Part shown: positions 52,909-60,905 of the stretch, one piece after another | How the letters are laid out: each line of letters opens with the position of its first letter | Position numbering within the stretch: the first letter of the stretch is position 1 | NCBI RefSeq assembly: GCF_001238295.1 | Contig: NZ_LGXZ01000004.1 | Span: 62,001-126,000 of the forward strand | Source: Ruegeria sp. 6PALISEP08 | GTDB lineage: Bacteria; Pseudomonadota; Alphaproteobacteria; Rhodobacterales; Rhodobacteraceae | Length of the DNA: 64,000 bases | Reading direction: 5' to 3' | Made by a program: the position numbers and the translations under genes | Notes under the pieces: model-generated | What the model was told of the DNA's origin: nothing | Databases searched by the model: none | What the model saw: only the letters and a program-made list of their open reading frames with translations

Positions 52909-54933
52909 GTGGACCTGACTGCGCTGCGCAAAGCCAACCCCGAACACTGGGACAAAGCTGCGGCCATCCGCACCCTGACCCTTGATGCCGTCGCGGCGGC
53001 AAATTCCGGCCATTCCGGTATGCCGATGGGCATGGCCGATGTCGCGACCGTGCTGTTCGAAAAACACCTGAAATTCGACGCCTCAAACCCAAGCTGGCCC
53101 GATCGCGATCGCTTCATCCTGTCCGCTGGTCACGGCTCGATGTTGGTCTATTCGCTGCTGTATCTCACCGGCCACGCTGACGTGACCCTGAACGAGATCA
53201 AGAATTTCCGTCAGTTGGGCGCAAAAACTGCGGGCCACCCGGAAAACTTCCTGATCAACGGTGTTGAAACCACCACCGGCCCGCTGGGCCAAGGTATCTC
53301 GAACGCTGTGGGCTTTGCCATGGCCGAGGAAGTCCAACGCGCGCATTACGGCAAGAAAGTTGTCGATCACTATACCTACGTCATTGCAGGCGACGGCTGC
53401 CTGATGGAAGGCGTCAGCCAAGAGGCGATCACGCTTGCTGGTCGTCACGAGTTGAGCAAATTGGTCGTCTTTTGGGACAACAACAATATCACCATCGACG
53501 GCACCGTTGATATTGCAGACCGCACCGATCAGGTCCGCCGTTTTGCGGCCTCGGGCTGGCATGTGATTGAGGTTGACGGCCACGATCCAAAAGCCATTGA
53601 CGCGGCTATTATCGACGCGAAGAAATCCAGCAAGCCGACCATGATCGCGTGTGAAAGCCACATTGCACTGGGTCACGCAGCGCAAGATACGTCGAAAGGC
53701 CATGGCGCGCTGACAGATCAGGATCAACTGAAGGCGGCAAAAGAAGCCTATGACTGGCCTCATGACGCGTTCGAAGTGCCTGCCAGCGTGAAGTCCGCTT
53801 GGGAAGCCATCGGCGCCCGCGGTGCTGTCGAGCGTGCCGCCTGGGAAGAGCGTTTCGCACAATTGTCTGAACGCAAGCAGGCCGAGTTCAACCGCGCTTA
53901 TGCGTTTGAAGCCCCCAAGAAACTGGCCGGTGCCATTCGCGCGTTCAAAAAGCAGATGTCGGAAGACCAGCCGAAGCTGGCCACCCGCGCCTCGTCTGAA
54001 AAGGTTCTGAACGTCGTCAACCCGATCATGACCGAAACCGTCGGCGGTTCCGCTGACCTGACCGGATCGAACAACACCAAATCAGCCGATATGGGCGTGT
54101 TTCTGCCGGAAAACCGCAAGGGCCGTTACATCCACTATGGGATCCGCGAACACGGTATGGCCGCTGCGATGAACGGCATGGCGCTGCATGGCGGCATCCG
54201 CCCCTATGGCGGTACATTCATGGCCTTCACCGACTATGCCCGCCCGTCGATGCGTCTGGCGGCGCTGATGAAAGTGCCTTCTGTCTTTGTGATGACCCAT
54301 GACTCCATCGGTCTGGGCGAAGACGGCCCGACCCACCAGCCGGTCGAACACCTGGCAATTTCACGCGCGACGCCGAACACCTTTGTGTTCCGCCCCGCCG
54401 ACACGATTGAAACCGCCGAAGCGTGGGAACTGGCTTTGACCTTCAAAGACAGCCCATCGGTCCTGTCGCTGACCCGTCAGGGCGTGCCGACCGTACGGAC
54501 CCAGCACAAAACCAAGAACCTTGTCGCTAAGGGTGCGTATGTTCTGGCCGAAGCTGAAGGCAAGCGTCAGGCCATCCTGATCGCCACCGGGTCCGAGGTG
54601 TCTTTGGCCATGGAAGCCAAAGCAACGCTTGAAGCGGAAGGCATCGGAACCCGCGTCGTTTCCATGCCCTGCATGGAACTGTTCGCGCAGCAGGATGAAG
54701 CTTATCGTAAGCGCGTTCTGCCCGCCGGTCCTGTCCGCGTTGGTATCGAAGCCGCTGTCCGAGCCGGAGGCTGGGATCGCTGGTTGCTGGGCGAACGCGG
54801 GCGTGAGGCCAAGGCTGGGTTTATCGGCATGTCAAGCTTTGGTGCCTCGGCCCCGGCGGGCGAGCTTTACAAGCATTTCGGCATCACCGCCGAGGCAACC
54901 GTTGCCAAGGTAAAAGACCTGCTGGCTCTGTAA
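52909..54933 (+). CDS. tkt: Transketolase
   Basis: 674 residues from the GTG at 52909, which follows AAAGGAA; a frame open to 52711 has extra residues not found in the family. Thiamine diphosphate motif [18 protein letters not shown], phosphate-binding [12 protein letters not shown] at the N terminus, and [14 protein letters not shown] in the pyrimidine domain. It moves two-carbon units in the pentose phosphate and Calvin-like cycles. It precedes the two gap genes by a few kb and may share regulation. Confidence 0.95.
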   Translation: MDLTALRKANPEHWDKAAAIRTLTLDAVAAANSGHSGMPMGMADVATVLFEKHLKFDASNPSWPDRDRFILSAGHGSMLVYSLLYLTGHADVTLNEIKNFRQLGAKTAGHPENFLINGVETTTGPLGQGISNAVGFAMAEEVQRAHYGKKVVDHYTYVIAGDGCLMEGVSQEAITLAGRHELSKLVVFWDNNNITIDGTVDIADRTDQVRRFAASGWHVIEVDGHDPKAIDAAIIDAKKSSKPTMIACESHIALGHAAQDTSKGHGALTDQDQLKAAKEAYDWPHDAFEVPASVKSAWEAIGARGAVERAAWEERFAQLSERKQAEFNRAYAFEAPKKLAGAIRAFKKQMSEDQPKLATRASSEKVLNVVNPIMTETVGGSADLTGSNNTKSADMGVFLPENRKGRYIHYGIREHGMAAAMNGMALHGGIRPYGGTFMAFTDYARPSMRLAALMKVPSVFVMTHDSIGLGEDGPTHQPVEHLAISRATPNTFVFRPADTIETAEAWELALTFKDSPSVLSLTRQGVPTVRTQHKTKNLVAKGAYVLAEAEGKRQAILIATGSEVSLAMEAKATLEAEGIGTRVVSMPCMELFAQQDEAYRKRVLPAGPVRVGIEAAVRAGGWDRWLLGERGREAKAGFIGMSSFGASAPAGELYKHFGITAEATVAKVKDLLAL

Positions 54934-54954
54934 TACAGACCCAGTTGATCGAGC

Positions 54955-54979
54955 AAAGGGCGGCCATGGCCGCCCTTTT
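54955..54979. terminator. Terminator after transketolase
   Basis: AAAGGGCGGCC (54955-54965) pairs with GGCCGCCCTTT (54968-54978), followed by T-rich sequence. Confidence 0.85.
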
Positions 54980-55038
54980 CATTTGGGTTCAGCGTTAACC
55001 CCAAGCTTGAGTGCGTCATAGGCCTTCAGAGCGTAATC

Positions 55039-55386
55039 CTAACGCAACTCATACCGTCCTTGCACCACCACTTTCTCAGAGGCTTGCAAACCGAGGCAAG
55101 ACAACGCCTGGCGAAGATGTGTTCCAGATAGCGGAACATAAGTGGCCGATTGCCCCACCAAAGCGTTGTAGAAGCGTCCCCCGAACCAATTACTACGCTT
55201 CTGCGCCTTTAACGCGGTATCAATACGAAAATGCAAGAAACCATACAGCTCCGATTCATCGAATGGGACTTCGTCGGCCGCAACACTCAAAGCAGATAGA
55301 ATTGAGGATCTGCCGTTTAATCCGCGCGTGCCGACTATTCGAATAAGCGGGCCATTGATCGTCGTGCACAGACGATAACAGGTCAA
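55039..55386 (-). CDS. Uncertain small protein downstream of DUF808
   Basis: A 115-codon frame with a TTG start at 55386, one base past the end of the DUF808 gene on the same strand. The protein looks hydrophilic and ordered (FGGRFYNALVGQSATYVPL, SGTHLRQALS), but no family is recognised, no ribosome-binding site is clear, and the codons include more TTA, CTA and AGT than neighbours. It may be a real short gene, a decayed one or chance. Confidence 0.4.
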   Translation of the reverse strand: MTCYRLCTTINGPLIRIVGTRGLNGRSSILSALSVAADEVPFDESELYGFLHFRIDTALKAQKRSNWFGGRFYNALVGQSATYVPLSGTHLRQALSCLGLQASEKVVVQGRYELR

Positions 55387-55387
55387 C

Positions 55388-56347
55388 TCAATGTTTCGCC
55401 TTCTTGTTTAACAGTGGTGAAATGATCCGGGTCGCAACCGGGATCAACACCAGCCCCCAGGCCAGACCAAACACGCCATCCATGGTGGCCTTGGACATCC
55501 ATTTAACCGCCCCGGCCCACTGCTCGGACACCGAATGCCCGATTGCGTTAGCCCAGTCGTAGATATGATGGCCCAGCCATCCAAAGCCCAGCACTTCCAA
55601 TCCGTGGATGATGATCGATCCACCCACCCACAGCATCGCTGCGGTTCCGACAATTGACAGCGTTTTCATTACGCCGGGCATCGCCTTGACCAGACCACGG
55701 CCAAGGCCGCGACCAATCGGTGTTGGCGCGTTCTGTGCAAGATACAGCCCCACGTCATCCATTTTCACGATCAGTGCAACCGAACCATAAACGGCCACCG
55801 TAACCCCGATTCCGACGACGGCCAGCGTCGCGGCCTGCATCCACAAATTGGGGGCCTCAATCGCGGCTAAGGCAATCGTCATGATCTCAGCCGATAGAAT
55901 AAAGTCCGTTTTGATCGCACCCTTGACCTTTTGTTCCTCGAGGTGTCCGGGGTCCCGGACGTCCATGTCTTTTTCGATGGCGTGACTGCCGTGCGGGAAT
56001 AAGACATGAAATATCTTCTCAGCCCCTTCAAAGCAAAGATATGACCCACCAAGCATCAGCAAAGGGGTGATCAGCCATGGCGCGAAATTGGCCAGCAACA
56101 GAGCCACCGGCAGCAGCAATACGATCTTGTTGAACACCGACCCTCGCGCGATGCGCCAAATGATCGGCAATTCGCGCGCGGGCGCAAATCCCTGAACGTA
56201 TTTCGGAGTGACCGCTGCGTCATCAATGATAACACCCGCTGTTTTCGCCCCGGCCTTGCCCGCCGCCGCAACCACATCGTCGACCGAGGCTGCCGCCACC
56301 TTTGCGATCCCAGCCACATCGTCCAATAGGGCCAACAGTCCGCTCAT
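55388..56347 (-). CDS. DUF808 family membrane protein (YedI-like)
   Basis: 319 residues with about six hydrophobic segments. MSGLLALLDDVAGIAKVAA at the N terminus and AGKAGAKTAGVIIDDAAVTP are DUF808 signatures. Function unknown in all members. It is divergent from the first gap gene and sits next to the operator cluster at 56400-56441. Confidence 0.88.
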   Translation of the reverse strand: MSGLLALLDDVAGIAKVAAASVDDVVAAAGKAGAKTAGVIIDDAAVTPKYVQGFAPARELPIIWRIARGSVFNKIVLLLPVALLLANFAPWLITPLLMLGGSYLCFEGAEKIFHVLFPHGSHAIEKDMDVRDPGHLEEQKVKGAIKTDFILSAEIMTIALAAIEAPNLWMQAATLAVVGIGVTVAVYGSVALIVKMDDVGLYLAQNAPTPIGRGLGRGLVKAMPGVMKTLSIVGTAAMLWVGGSIIIHGLEVLGFGWLGHHIYDWANAIGHSVSEQWAGAVKWMSKATMDGVFGLAWGLVLIPVATRIISPLLNKKAKH

Positions 56348-56399
56348 CGCGTGTCCTTTCCCGTCACCTGTCGCACCCGGACCCTACCTGATCTCTCAG

Positions 56400-56441
56400 C
56401 TAGCGCAAGCGTTAGCGCAATCGCGTGAGGTTTGCGCTAAC
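56400..56441. promoter_or_regulatory. Clustered TTAGCGCTAA-like sites upstream of gap1
   Basis: GTTAGCGCAA (56411-56420) and its exact inverse TTGCGCTAAC (56432-56441), plus a weaker copy CTAGCGCAAG at 56400-56409. Half-site centres are 12 and 19 bp apart. They match the perfect GTTAGCGCTAAC before gap2 and the fda site. A LacI-family repressor or activator is likely. Confidence 0.65.
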
Positions 56442-56528
56442 ACCTTAAAAATATACCTCTTTTGCCCTTTTGAGATTCCCGTTTCGCAGCTATATGGCCC
56501 TCAACGCAAGCGCATCAGGAGACATCAA

Positions 56529-57530
56529 ATGACCATCAAGGTCGGTATCAATGGTTTTGGCCGCATTGGCCGCTGCACCTTGTCGCACATCGCCGCTTCG
56601 GGGCGCAACGACATCGAAGTGATCAAAGTCAACGCCACCGGCCCACTGGAAACCTCGGCGCACCTGTTGAAGTATGACAGCGTTCACGGGCGTTTCCCTC
56701 GCGAAGTTTCCGTTGATGGCAACACCATGGATCTGGGCCGTGGCCCGATGCAGATGTTCTCAACCTACGACATGACCGAGCTGGACTGGGAAGGCTGCGA
56801 CGTCGTTCTGGAATGCACTGGTAAATTCAATGACGGGACCAAGGCGAAAACCCATCTTGAGCGAGGCGCAGGCAAGGTTTTGCTGTCGGCCCCTGGTAAG
56901 AATGTCGACAAAACCATCGTCTTCGGCGTGAACCACAACACTCTGACTGCCAATGACAACATGGTGTCGAACGGCTCTTGCACCACCAACTGCCTGGCCC
57001 CGCTGGCCAAGGTGCTGGACGAAGGTGTCGGTATCGAACACGGCATCATGACCACCATCCACGCCTATACCGGAGACCAGCCCACGCTGGATCGTCGCCA
57101 CAGCGACCTTTACCGCGCACGCGCTGCAGCGATGTCGATGATCCCGACCTCGACCGGTGCGGCCAAAGCACTGGGTGAGGTTCTGCCGAATCTGAAGGGC
57201 CGTCTGGACGGTTCCGCAATCCGCGTCCCTACCCCGAATGTCTCGGCTGTGGATCTGACCTTCCGCGCCTCGCGTGACACGTCGACAGCGGAAATTAACG
57301 CCATCGTTGAAGAGGCCGCCAAGGGCCCGATGCAGCGCGTTCTGGGATATGAGCCCGCACCGCTGGTGTCGACCGACTTCAATCATACCGAAGAAAGCTC
57401 GATATTCGCACCGGATCAGACCCGCGTGGTCGACGACCGCATGGTCCGCGTTCTGGCCTGGTACGACAATGAATGGGGCTTCTCGGTCCGCATGGCCGAC
57501 GTTGCTGTTGCGATGGGCCGTCTTAACTGA
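56529..57530 (+). CDS. gap: Glyceraldehyde-3-phosphate dehydrogenase, first paralogue
   Basis: 333 residues from the ATG at 56529 after CAGGAG. NAD-binding VGINGFGRIGRCTLSHIAA, catalytic Cys in NGSCTTNCLAP, and the terminal WYDNEWGFSVRMADVAVAM. A 47-residue gene and a second gap gene follow. It interconverts glyceraldehyde 3-phosphate and 1,3-bisphosphoglycerate. Its start region carries TTAGCGCTAA-type operators; the gene lies divergent from DUF808. It differs clearly from the second copy, for example GRCTLSHIAASGRNDI against GRGVLRAVMESGRTDV. Confidence 0.95.
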   Translation: MTIKVGINGFGRIGRCTLSHIAASGRNDIEVIKVNATGPLETSAHLLKYDSVHGRFPREVSVDGNTMDLGRGPMQMFSTYDMTELDWEGCDVVLECTGKFNDGTKAKTHLERGAGKVLLSAPGKNVDKTIVFGVNHNTLTANDNMVSNGSCTTNCLAPLAKVLDEGVGIEHGIMTTIHAYTGDQPTLDRRHSDLYRARAAAMSMIPTSTGAAKALGEVLPNLKGRLDGSAIRVPTPNVSAVDLTFRASRDTSTAEINAIVEEAAKGPMQRVLGYEPAPLVSTDFNHTEESSIFAPDQTRVVDDRMVRVLAWYDNEWGFSVRMADVAVAMGRLN

Positions 57531-57558
57531 CCCTTCGGACTTCGCTTGTACCTTAATG

Positions 57559-57588
57559 CCCGCTCAGGTTATCTGGGCGGGTATTTTT
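57559..57588 (+). terminator. Rho-independent terminator after gap1
   Basis: CCCGCTCAG (57559-57567) pairs with CTGGGCGGG (57573-57581), nine pairs with one wobble, followed by TATTTTT. Confidence 0.75.
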
Positions 57589-57601
57589 GTTCGGAACGGC
57601 C

Positions 57602-57745
57602 ATGACCAATCAAATCGCCATCTGGCTCGGCGTCCTTCTGCTTGGGGGCGTGATGCTGGACATGACCCTGTATAACGGCGATCACCTGCTATTCCTTGCC
57701 AAGAAGCTTTACGAATTTTTGGACTGGCTCGCCTTCTGGCGCTAA
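57602..57745 (+). CDS. Small membrane peptide between the gap genes
   Basis: 47 residues, too short for usual gene calling. One hydrophobic segment (IAIWLGVLLLGGVMLDMTL) and an amphipathic tail ending WLAFWR. GGAACGG lies just before the ATG. I do not recognise a family. It lies after the gap1 terminator and 82 bp before gap2, so it may be expressed alone or by read-through. Confidence 0.6.
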   Translation: MTNQIAIWLGVLLLGGVMLDMTLYNGDHLLFLAKKLYEFLDWLAFWR

Positions 57746-57782
57746 TTGAGGTTTTTCTTGACTCTTTTGTTGATCTGGAGTT

Positions 57783-57794
57783 GTTAGCGCTAAC
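57783..57794. promoter_or_regulatory. Perfect GTTAGCGCTAAC operator upstream of gap2
   Basis: A 12-bp perfect palindrome 33 bp before the gap2 start. TTGACT at 57758-57763 may be a -35 box, which would place the palindrome at or near the -10 and fit a repressor role. Confidence 0.7.
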
Positions 57795-57827
57795 TCATCT
57801 TATAGAGATATTTCGACGGAGCAGACC

Positions 57828-58832
57828 ATGACCTTGAAACTCGCGATCAACGGATTTGGACGGATTGGGCGCGGGGTTTTGCGCGCTGTGATGGAAAGTG
57901 GCCGCACGGACGTAGAGATCGTGGCCATCAACGATCTGGGCAAGCCGGACATGAACGCACATCTGTTCGAGTTCGACAGCGTGCATGGCCGTTATCCCAA
58001 CCCGGTAACACTCAGCGATGCAGGTCTGGATGTGGGCCTTAGACCGATCCGACTGACCAGTGAACGTAACCCCGAGGATCTGCCCTGGTCTGATATTGAT
58101 GTCGTTCTGGAATGCACCGGTGTGTTCCGCACCCGTGAAGCCGCTGAGCGTCACTTCAAGAACGGATCAAAAAAGGTTCTGATCTCGGCCCCGGCCCGCG
58201 GCGACGGTAACGTGAAAACCGTCGTGTTTGGCGTAAACGATCATGAACTGACCGCCGAAGATCTGGTTGTATCGAACGCATCCTGCACCACCAACTGTCT
58301 TTCGCCAGTCGCGGCCGCCCTGGATGCTGGGCTTGGCATCAAGCACGGCAACATGACCACAGTTCACGCATATACCGCCAGCCAGCCGGTACAGGATCTG
58401 GTCGGAAAAGACCCTTACCTGTCGCGCGCTGCTGCGTTGTCGATGATCCCCACCACAACCGGCGCGGCCGCAGCCGTCGGTCTGGTTCTGCCGCAACTGC
58501 AAGGCAAGCTGACGGGTCAGGCGATCCGGGTCCCGACCCCGAATGTCTCGGTCGTCGATTTGGTGGCCGAAGTTTCGCGCCCTACCACTGAAGAAGAAGT
58601 AAACCAGTTGTTCATCGATGCCGCTGCCAAAATCCCCGGCGTGTTGGCCGCGGAAAGCCGCCCGTTGGTGTCCATAGATTTCAACCACGACCCGCACAGT
58701 TCGACTGTGTCGTTGGCCGAAACTAAAGTCACTGATGGCACGCTGGTACGCGTACTGGCCTGGTATGACAATGAATGGGGCTTCTCGAACCGGATGCTGG
58801 ACACAGCCGCCGCGATGGGCTGCCTAGCCTAG
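57828..58832 (+). CDS. gap: Glyceraldehyde-3-phosphate dehydrogenase, second paralogue
   Basis: 334 residues with INGFGRIGRGVLRAVMESGR, catalytic Cys in NASCTTNCLSPV and WYDNEWGFSNRMLDTA. Complete and clearly diverged from gap1. Two GAPDHs may split glycolytic and gluconeogenic duties or differ in cofactor; the sequences do not settle this. The 3' end overlaps the convergent coaD gene by 9 bp. Confidence 0.95.
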   Translation: MTLKLAINGFGRIGRGVLRAVMESGRTDVEIVAINDLGKPDMNAHLFEFDSVHGRYPNPVTLSDAGLDVGLRPIRLTSERNPEDLPWSDIDVVLECTGVFRTREAAERHFKNGSKKVLISAPARGDGNVKTVVFGVNDHELTAEDLVVSNASCTTNCLSPVAAALDAGLGIKHGNMTTVHAYTASQPVQDLVGKDPYLSRAAALSMIPTTTGAAAAVGLVLPQLQGKLTGQAIRVPTPNVSVVDLVAEVSRPTTEEEVNQLFIDAAAKIPGVLAAESRPLVSIDFNHDPHSSTVSLAETKVTDGTLVRVLAWYDNEWGFSNRMLDTAAAMGCLA

Positions 58833-59315
58833 CCGTTCTTTCAATGCGGTGTTGACGCGGGGCGTGACGAATTTCGACACGTCCCCGTTCAATCGGGCAA
58901 TTTCCTTGACCAGCTTCGAGGCAATCGCCTGATGCCGGGCCTCCGCCATCAAAAAGACGGTTTCAATCGAATCGTCCAAAGCACGGTTCATGCCAACCAT
59001 CTGAAATTCGTATTCGAAATCAGCGACCGCACGCAAGCCACGCACAATGATCTGCGCCCCAACGTCGCGTGCACAATCAATCAGCAGGTTTTCAAAGGGA
59101 TGCGCGATGATCTCGGTTCCAGTCTGCTCCGAAAGTTGGGCGCATTCGGCTTCGATCATGGCCACGCGCTCTTCCAACGAAAACAGAGGGCCCTTGTCCC
59201 GGTTGATGGCGACGCCAATGACCAATTTATCCACCAAAGCTGCCGCTCGACGGATGATATCGATATGTCCCATTGTGATGGGATCAAAGGTTCCAGGATA
59301 CAAACCAACCCGCAT
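58824..59315 (-). CDS. coaD: Phosphopantetheine adenylyltransferase
   Basis: 163 residues from the ATG at 59315 after AGGAGG; the frame extends 20 codons without a start signal. GLYPGTFDPITMGHIDII holds the nucleotidyltransferase T/HxGH motif and IVRGLRAVADFEYEFQM the substrate block. It makes dephospho-CoA from pantetheine phosphate and ATP. Confidence 0.96.
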   Translation of the reverse strand: MRVGLYPGTFDPITMGHIDIIRRAAALVDKLVIGVAINRDKGPLFSLEERVAMIEAECAQLSEQTGTEIIAHPFENLLIDCARDVGAQIIVRGLRAVADFEYEFQMVGMNRALDDSIETVFLMAEARHQAIASKLVKEIARLNGDVSKFVTPRVNTALKERLG

Positions 59316-59400
59316 CGCGCCCTCCTGCGCAACAAAATTTCTGCGCAAGCAAACATAACTTTGCTGCAGGTGCAAGTGATTGCTGCGGCAACCCTTGCCG

Positions 59401-59838
59401 TTAGTGCCCCATTATCATGCCTTCCAAAGCATCTTTTTCCATGGCCAGTTCGGCCAACTGTGCCTTCACGACATCGCCAAGTGTGACAATGCCGACAAGC
59501 TTCCCGTCTTCCACCACCGGCATATGTCGAAACCGCCCTTCGGTCATCCGGGACATGATGTCTTCGACCGTCGCCTGACGGGTCGTCGTGACAAGTTCCT
59601 GCGTCATGTAAGACTTGACTGGCTGGTTCAGGCAGCCACTGCCACTGCCCGCCAGTTCGCGGACAATGTCACGCTCGGACAGGATGCCGGATGCGGTTTC
59701 CCCACCGTCTTCGGAAATCACGACTGTTCCGATCCGCTTCTCCGCAAGAATCTTCGATACCTCCGAGACCGTCGCCGTTGGCGCAACCGTCACAACACCG
59801 TCTGTCGCTTTGGACTTCAGGATGGCCTGTACAAGCAT
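59401..59838 (-). CDS. CBS domain protein
   Basis: 145 residues from the ATG at 59838 (GGAGG 7 nt before). Two CBS motifs, a Bateman module, about residues 10-65 and 80-135 (SGILSERDIVREL and LVGIVTLGDVVKAQL). No other domain is attached. Such stand-alone proteins bind adenine nucleotides and regulate a partner, which is not known here. Confidence 0.88.
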   Translation of the reverse strand: MLVQAILKSKATDGVVTVAPTATVSEVSKILAEKRIGTVVISEDGGETASGILSERDIVRELAGSGSGCLNQPVKSYMTQELVTTTRQATVEDIMSRMTEGRFRHMPVVEDGKLVGIVTLGDVVKAQLAELAMEKDALEGMIMGH

Positions 59839-59899
59839 GAAGAATACCTCCGGAAATAATGACACTTATTCCAAAGCGTTGCGCGATTGCTGCGACCTG

Positions 59900-60802
59900 T
59901 CAAGCGTCGGTCCCTGCTTCCAAACGAAGCACTTCCTCGCGAATGCCGCGTGTCAGGGCATCTGCGAAGCGGTTCAACCGTTCGTTGCGCTGATCTCCCT
60001 CATGCCGAACAAGATAGAAACTACGCGTCAAACTCACTTGATCCGTCAGGATTTTCTGAAGCCCCGGATGAAACGGCAACGTGAAATCATGGGCGACACA
60101 AACGCCCGTTCCCAACGTAACCTGGCGCAATTGAACCGAGACCGAGTTCGATGCAAGCGCGACACGGTCAATACCAATGTCGTTCAGGTAATCCAGTTCT
60201 CGGTCGAAGATCATGTCTGGGATGTAGCCGATCCACCTGTGCCCCTTCAGGTCTGTGACAGATTGGATCGGTCCATGCCGTCTCAGATAGTCTTCGGTTG
60301 CAACCATGTGCAATTTGTAATCGCTGACTTTCTTGACCAGCAGTCGCCCTGCTGTCGGCGCACTGACCGTCAACGCCATATCCGCCTCACGCCGGGACAG
60401 GTTGATCACCCGAGGCAGCGCAAGAATCTGAATGTCCAGATCAGGGTTCGCATCGCTGATTTTCGCACAGACCTGCGGCAAAAGGTAATTGGCGCTGCCA
60501 TCCGGTGCGCCGATCCTGATTTGCCCACTCAGCGATCTTGTCGACCCGGCCACGGCCCCGGCAGCGGCGCGTATCGCCTCTTCGGCGTGCAGCCCATGTT
60601 CCAAAAGCCGTTGCCCCGCTGGAGTCAAAACATAGCCCTGCTGCGATTTGGTGAACAGAATCGAATCCAAAGTGGATTCCAGCCGGGCCACGCGACGCCC
60701 AACAGTGGCGGGATCGATTTTCAGGACACGACCAGCAGAAGACAGGCTTTCTTCCCGCGCGACGGCCAGAAAGATTCGCATATCGTCCCAGTTTGGGGTC
60801 AT
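59900..60802 (-). CDS. LysR family transcriptional regulator
   Basis: 300 residues from the ATG at 60802 after AAAGGAAAG; the frame extends far upstream but with no start. N-terminal helix-turn-helix (WDDMRIFLAVAREESLSSAG, then DPATVGRRVARLE) and effector domain. Divergent from mmsA across 103 bp, which suggests it controls mmsA. A TTTGCA-TTTT-TGCAAA dyad at 60812-60827 lies in the gap. Confidence 0.92.
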   Translation of the reverse strand: MTPNWDDMRIFLAVAREESLSSAGRVLKIDPATVGRRVARLESTLDSILFTKSQQGYVLTPAGQRLLEHGLHAEEAIRAAAGAVAGSTRSLSGQIRIGAPDGSANYLLPQVCAKISDANPDLDIQILALPRVINLSRREADMALTVSAPTAGRLLVKKVSDYKLHMVATEDYLRRHGPIQSVTDLKGHRWIGYIPDMIFDRELDYLNDIGIDRVALASNSVSVQLRQVTLGTGVCVAHDFTLPFHPGLQKILTDQVSLTRSFYLVRHEGDQRNERLNRFADALTRGIREEVLRLEAGTDA

Positions 60803-60811
60803 TTCTTTCCT

Positions 60812-60827
60812 TTTGCATTTTTGCAAA
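60812..60827. promoter_or_regulatory. TTTGCA-N4-TGCAAA dyad between lysR and mmsA
   Basis: A perfect 6-bp inverted repeat with a TTTT spacer, 9 nt from the LysR start codon. Fits the T-N11-A-like form of LysR operators and would let the protein repress itself. Confidence 0.5.
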
Positions 60828-60905
60828 GCTCCTTTGAGACATTGCCTCTGTTCGCGGGATTTCTGCAAGCCTATTCTGCGCGCAAATCTATCGGAGGAAC
60901 TATTG

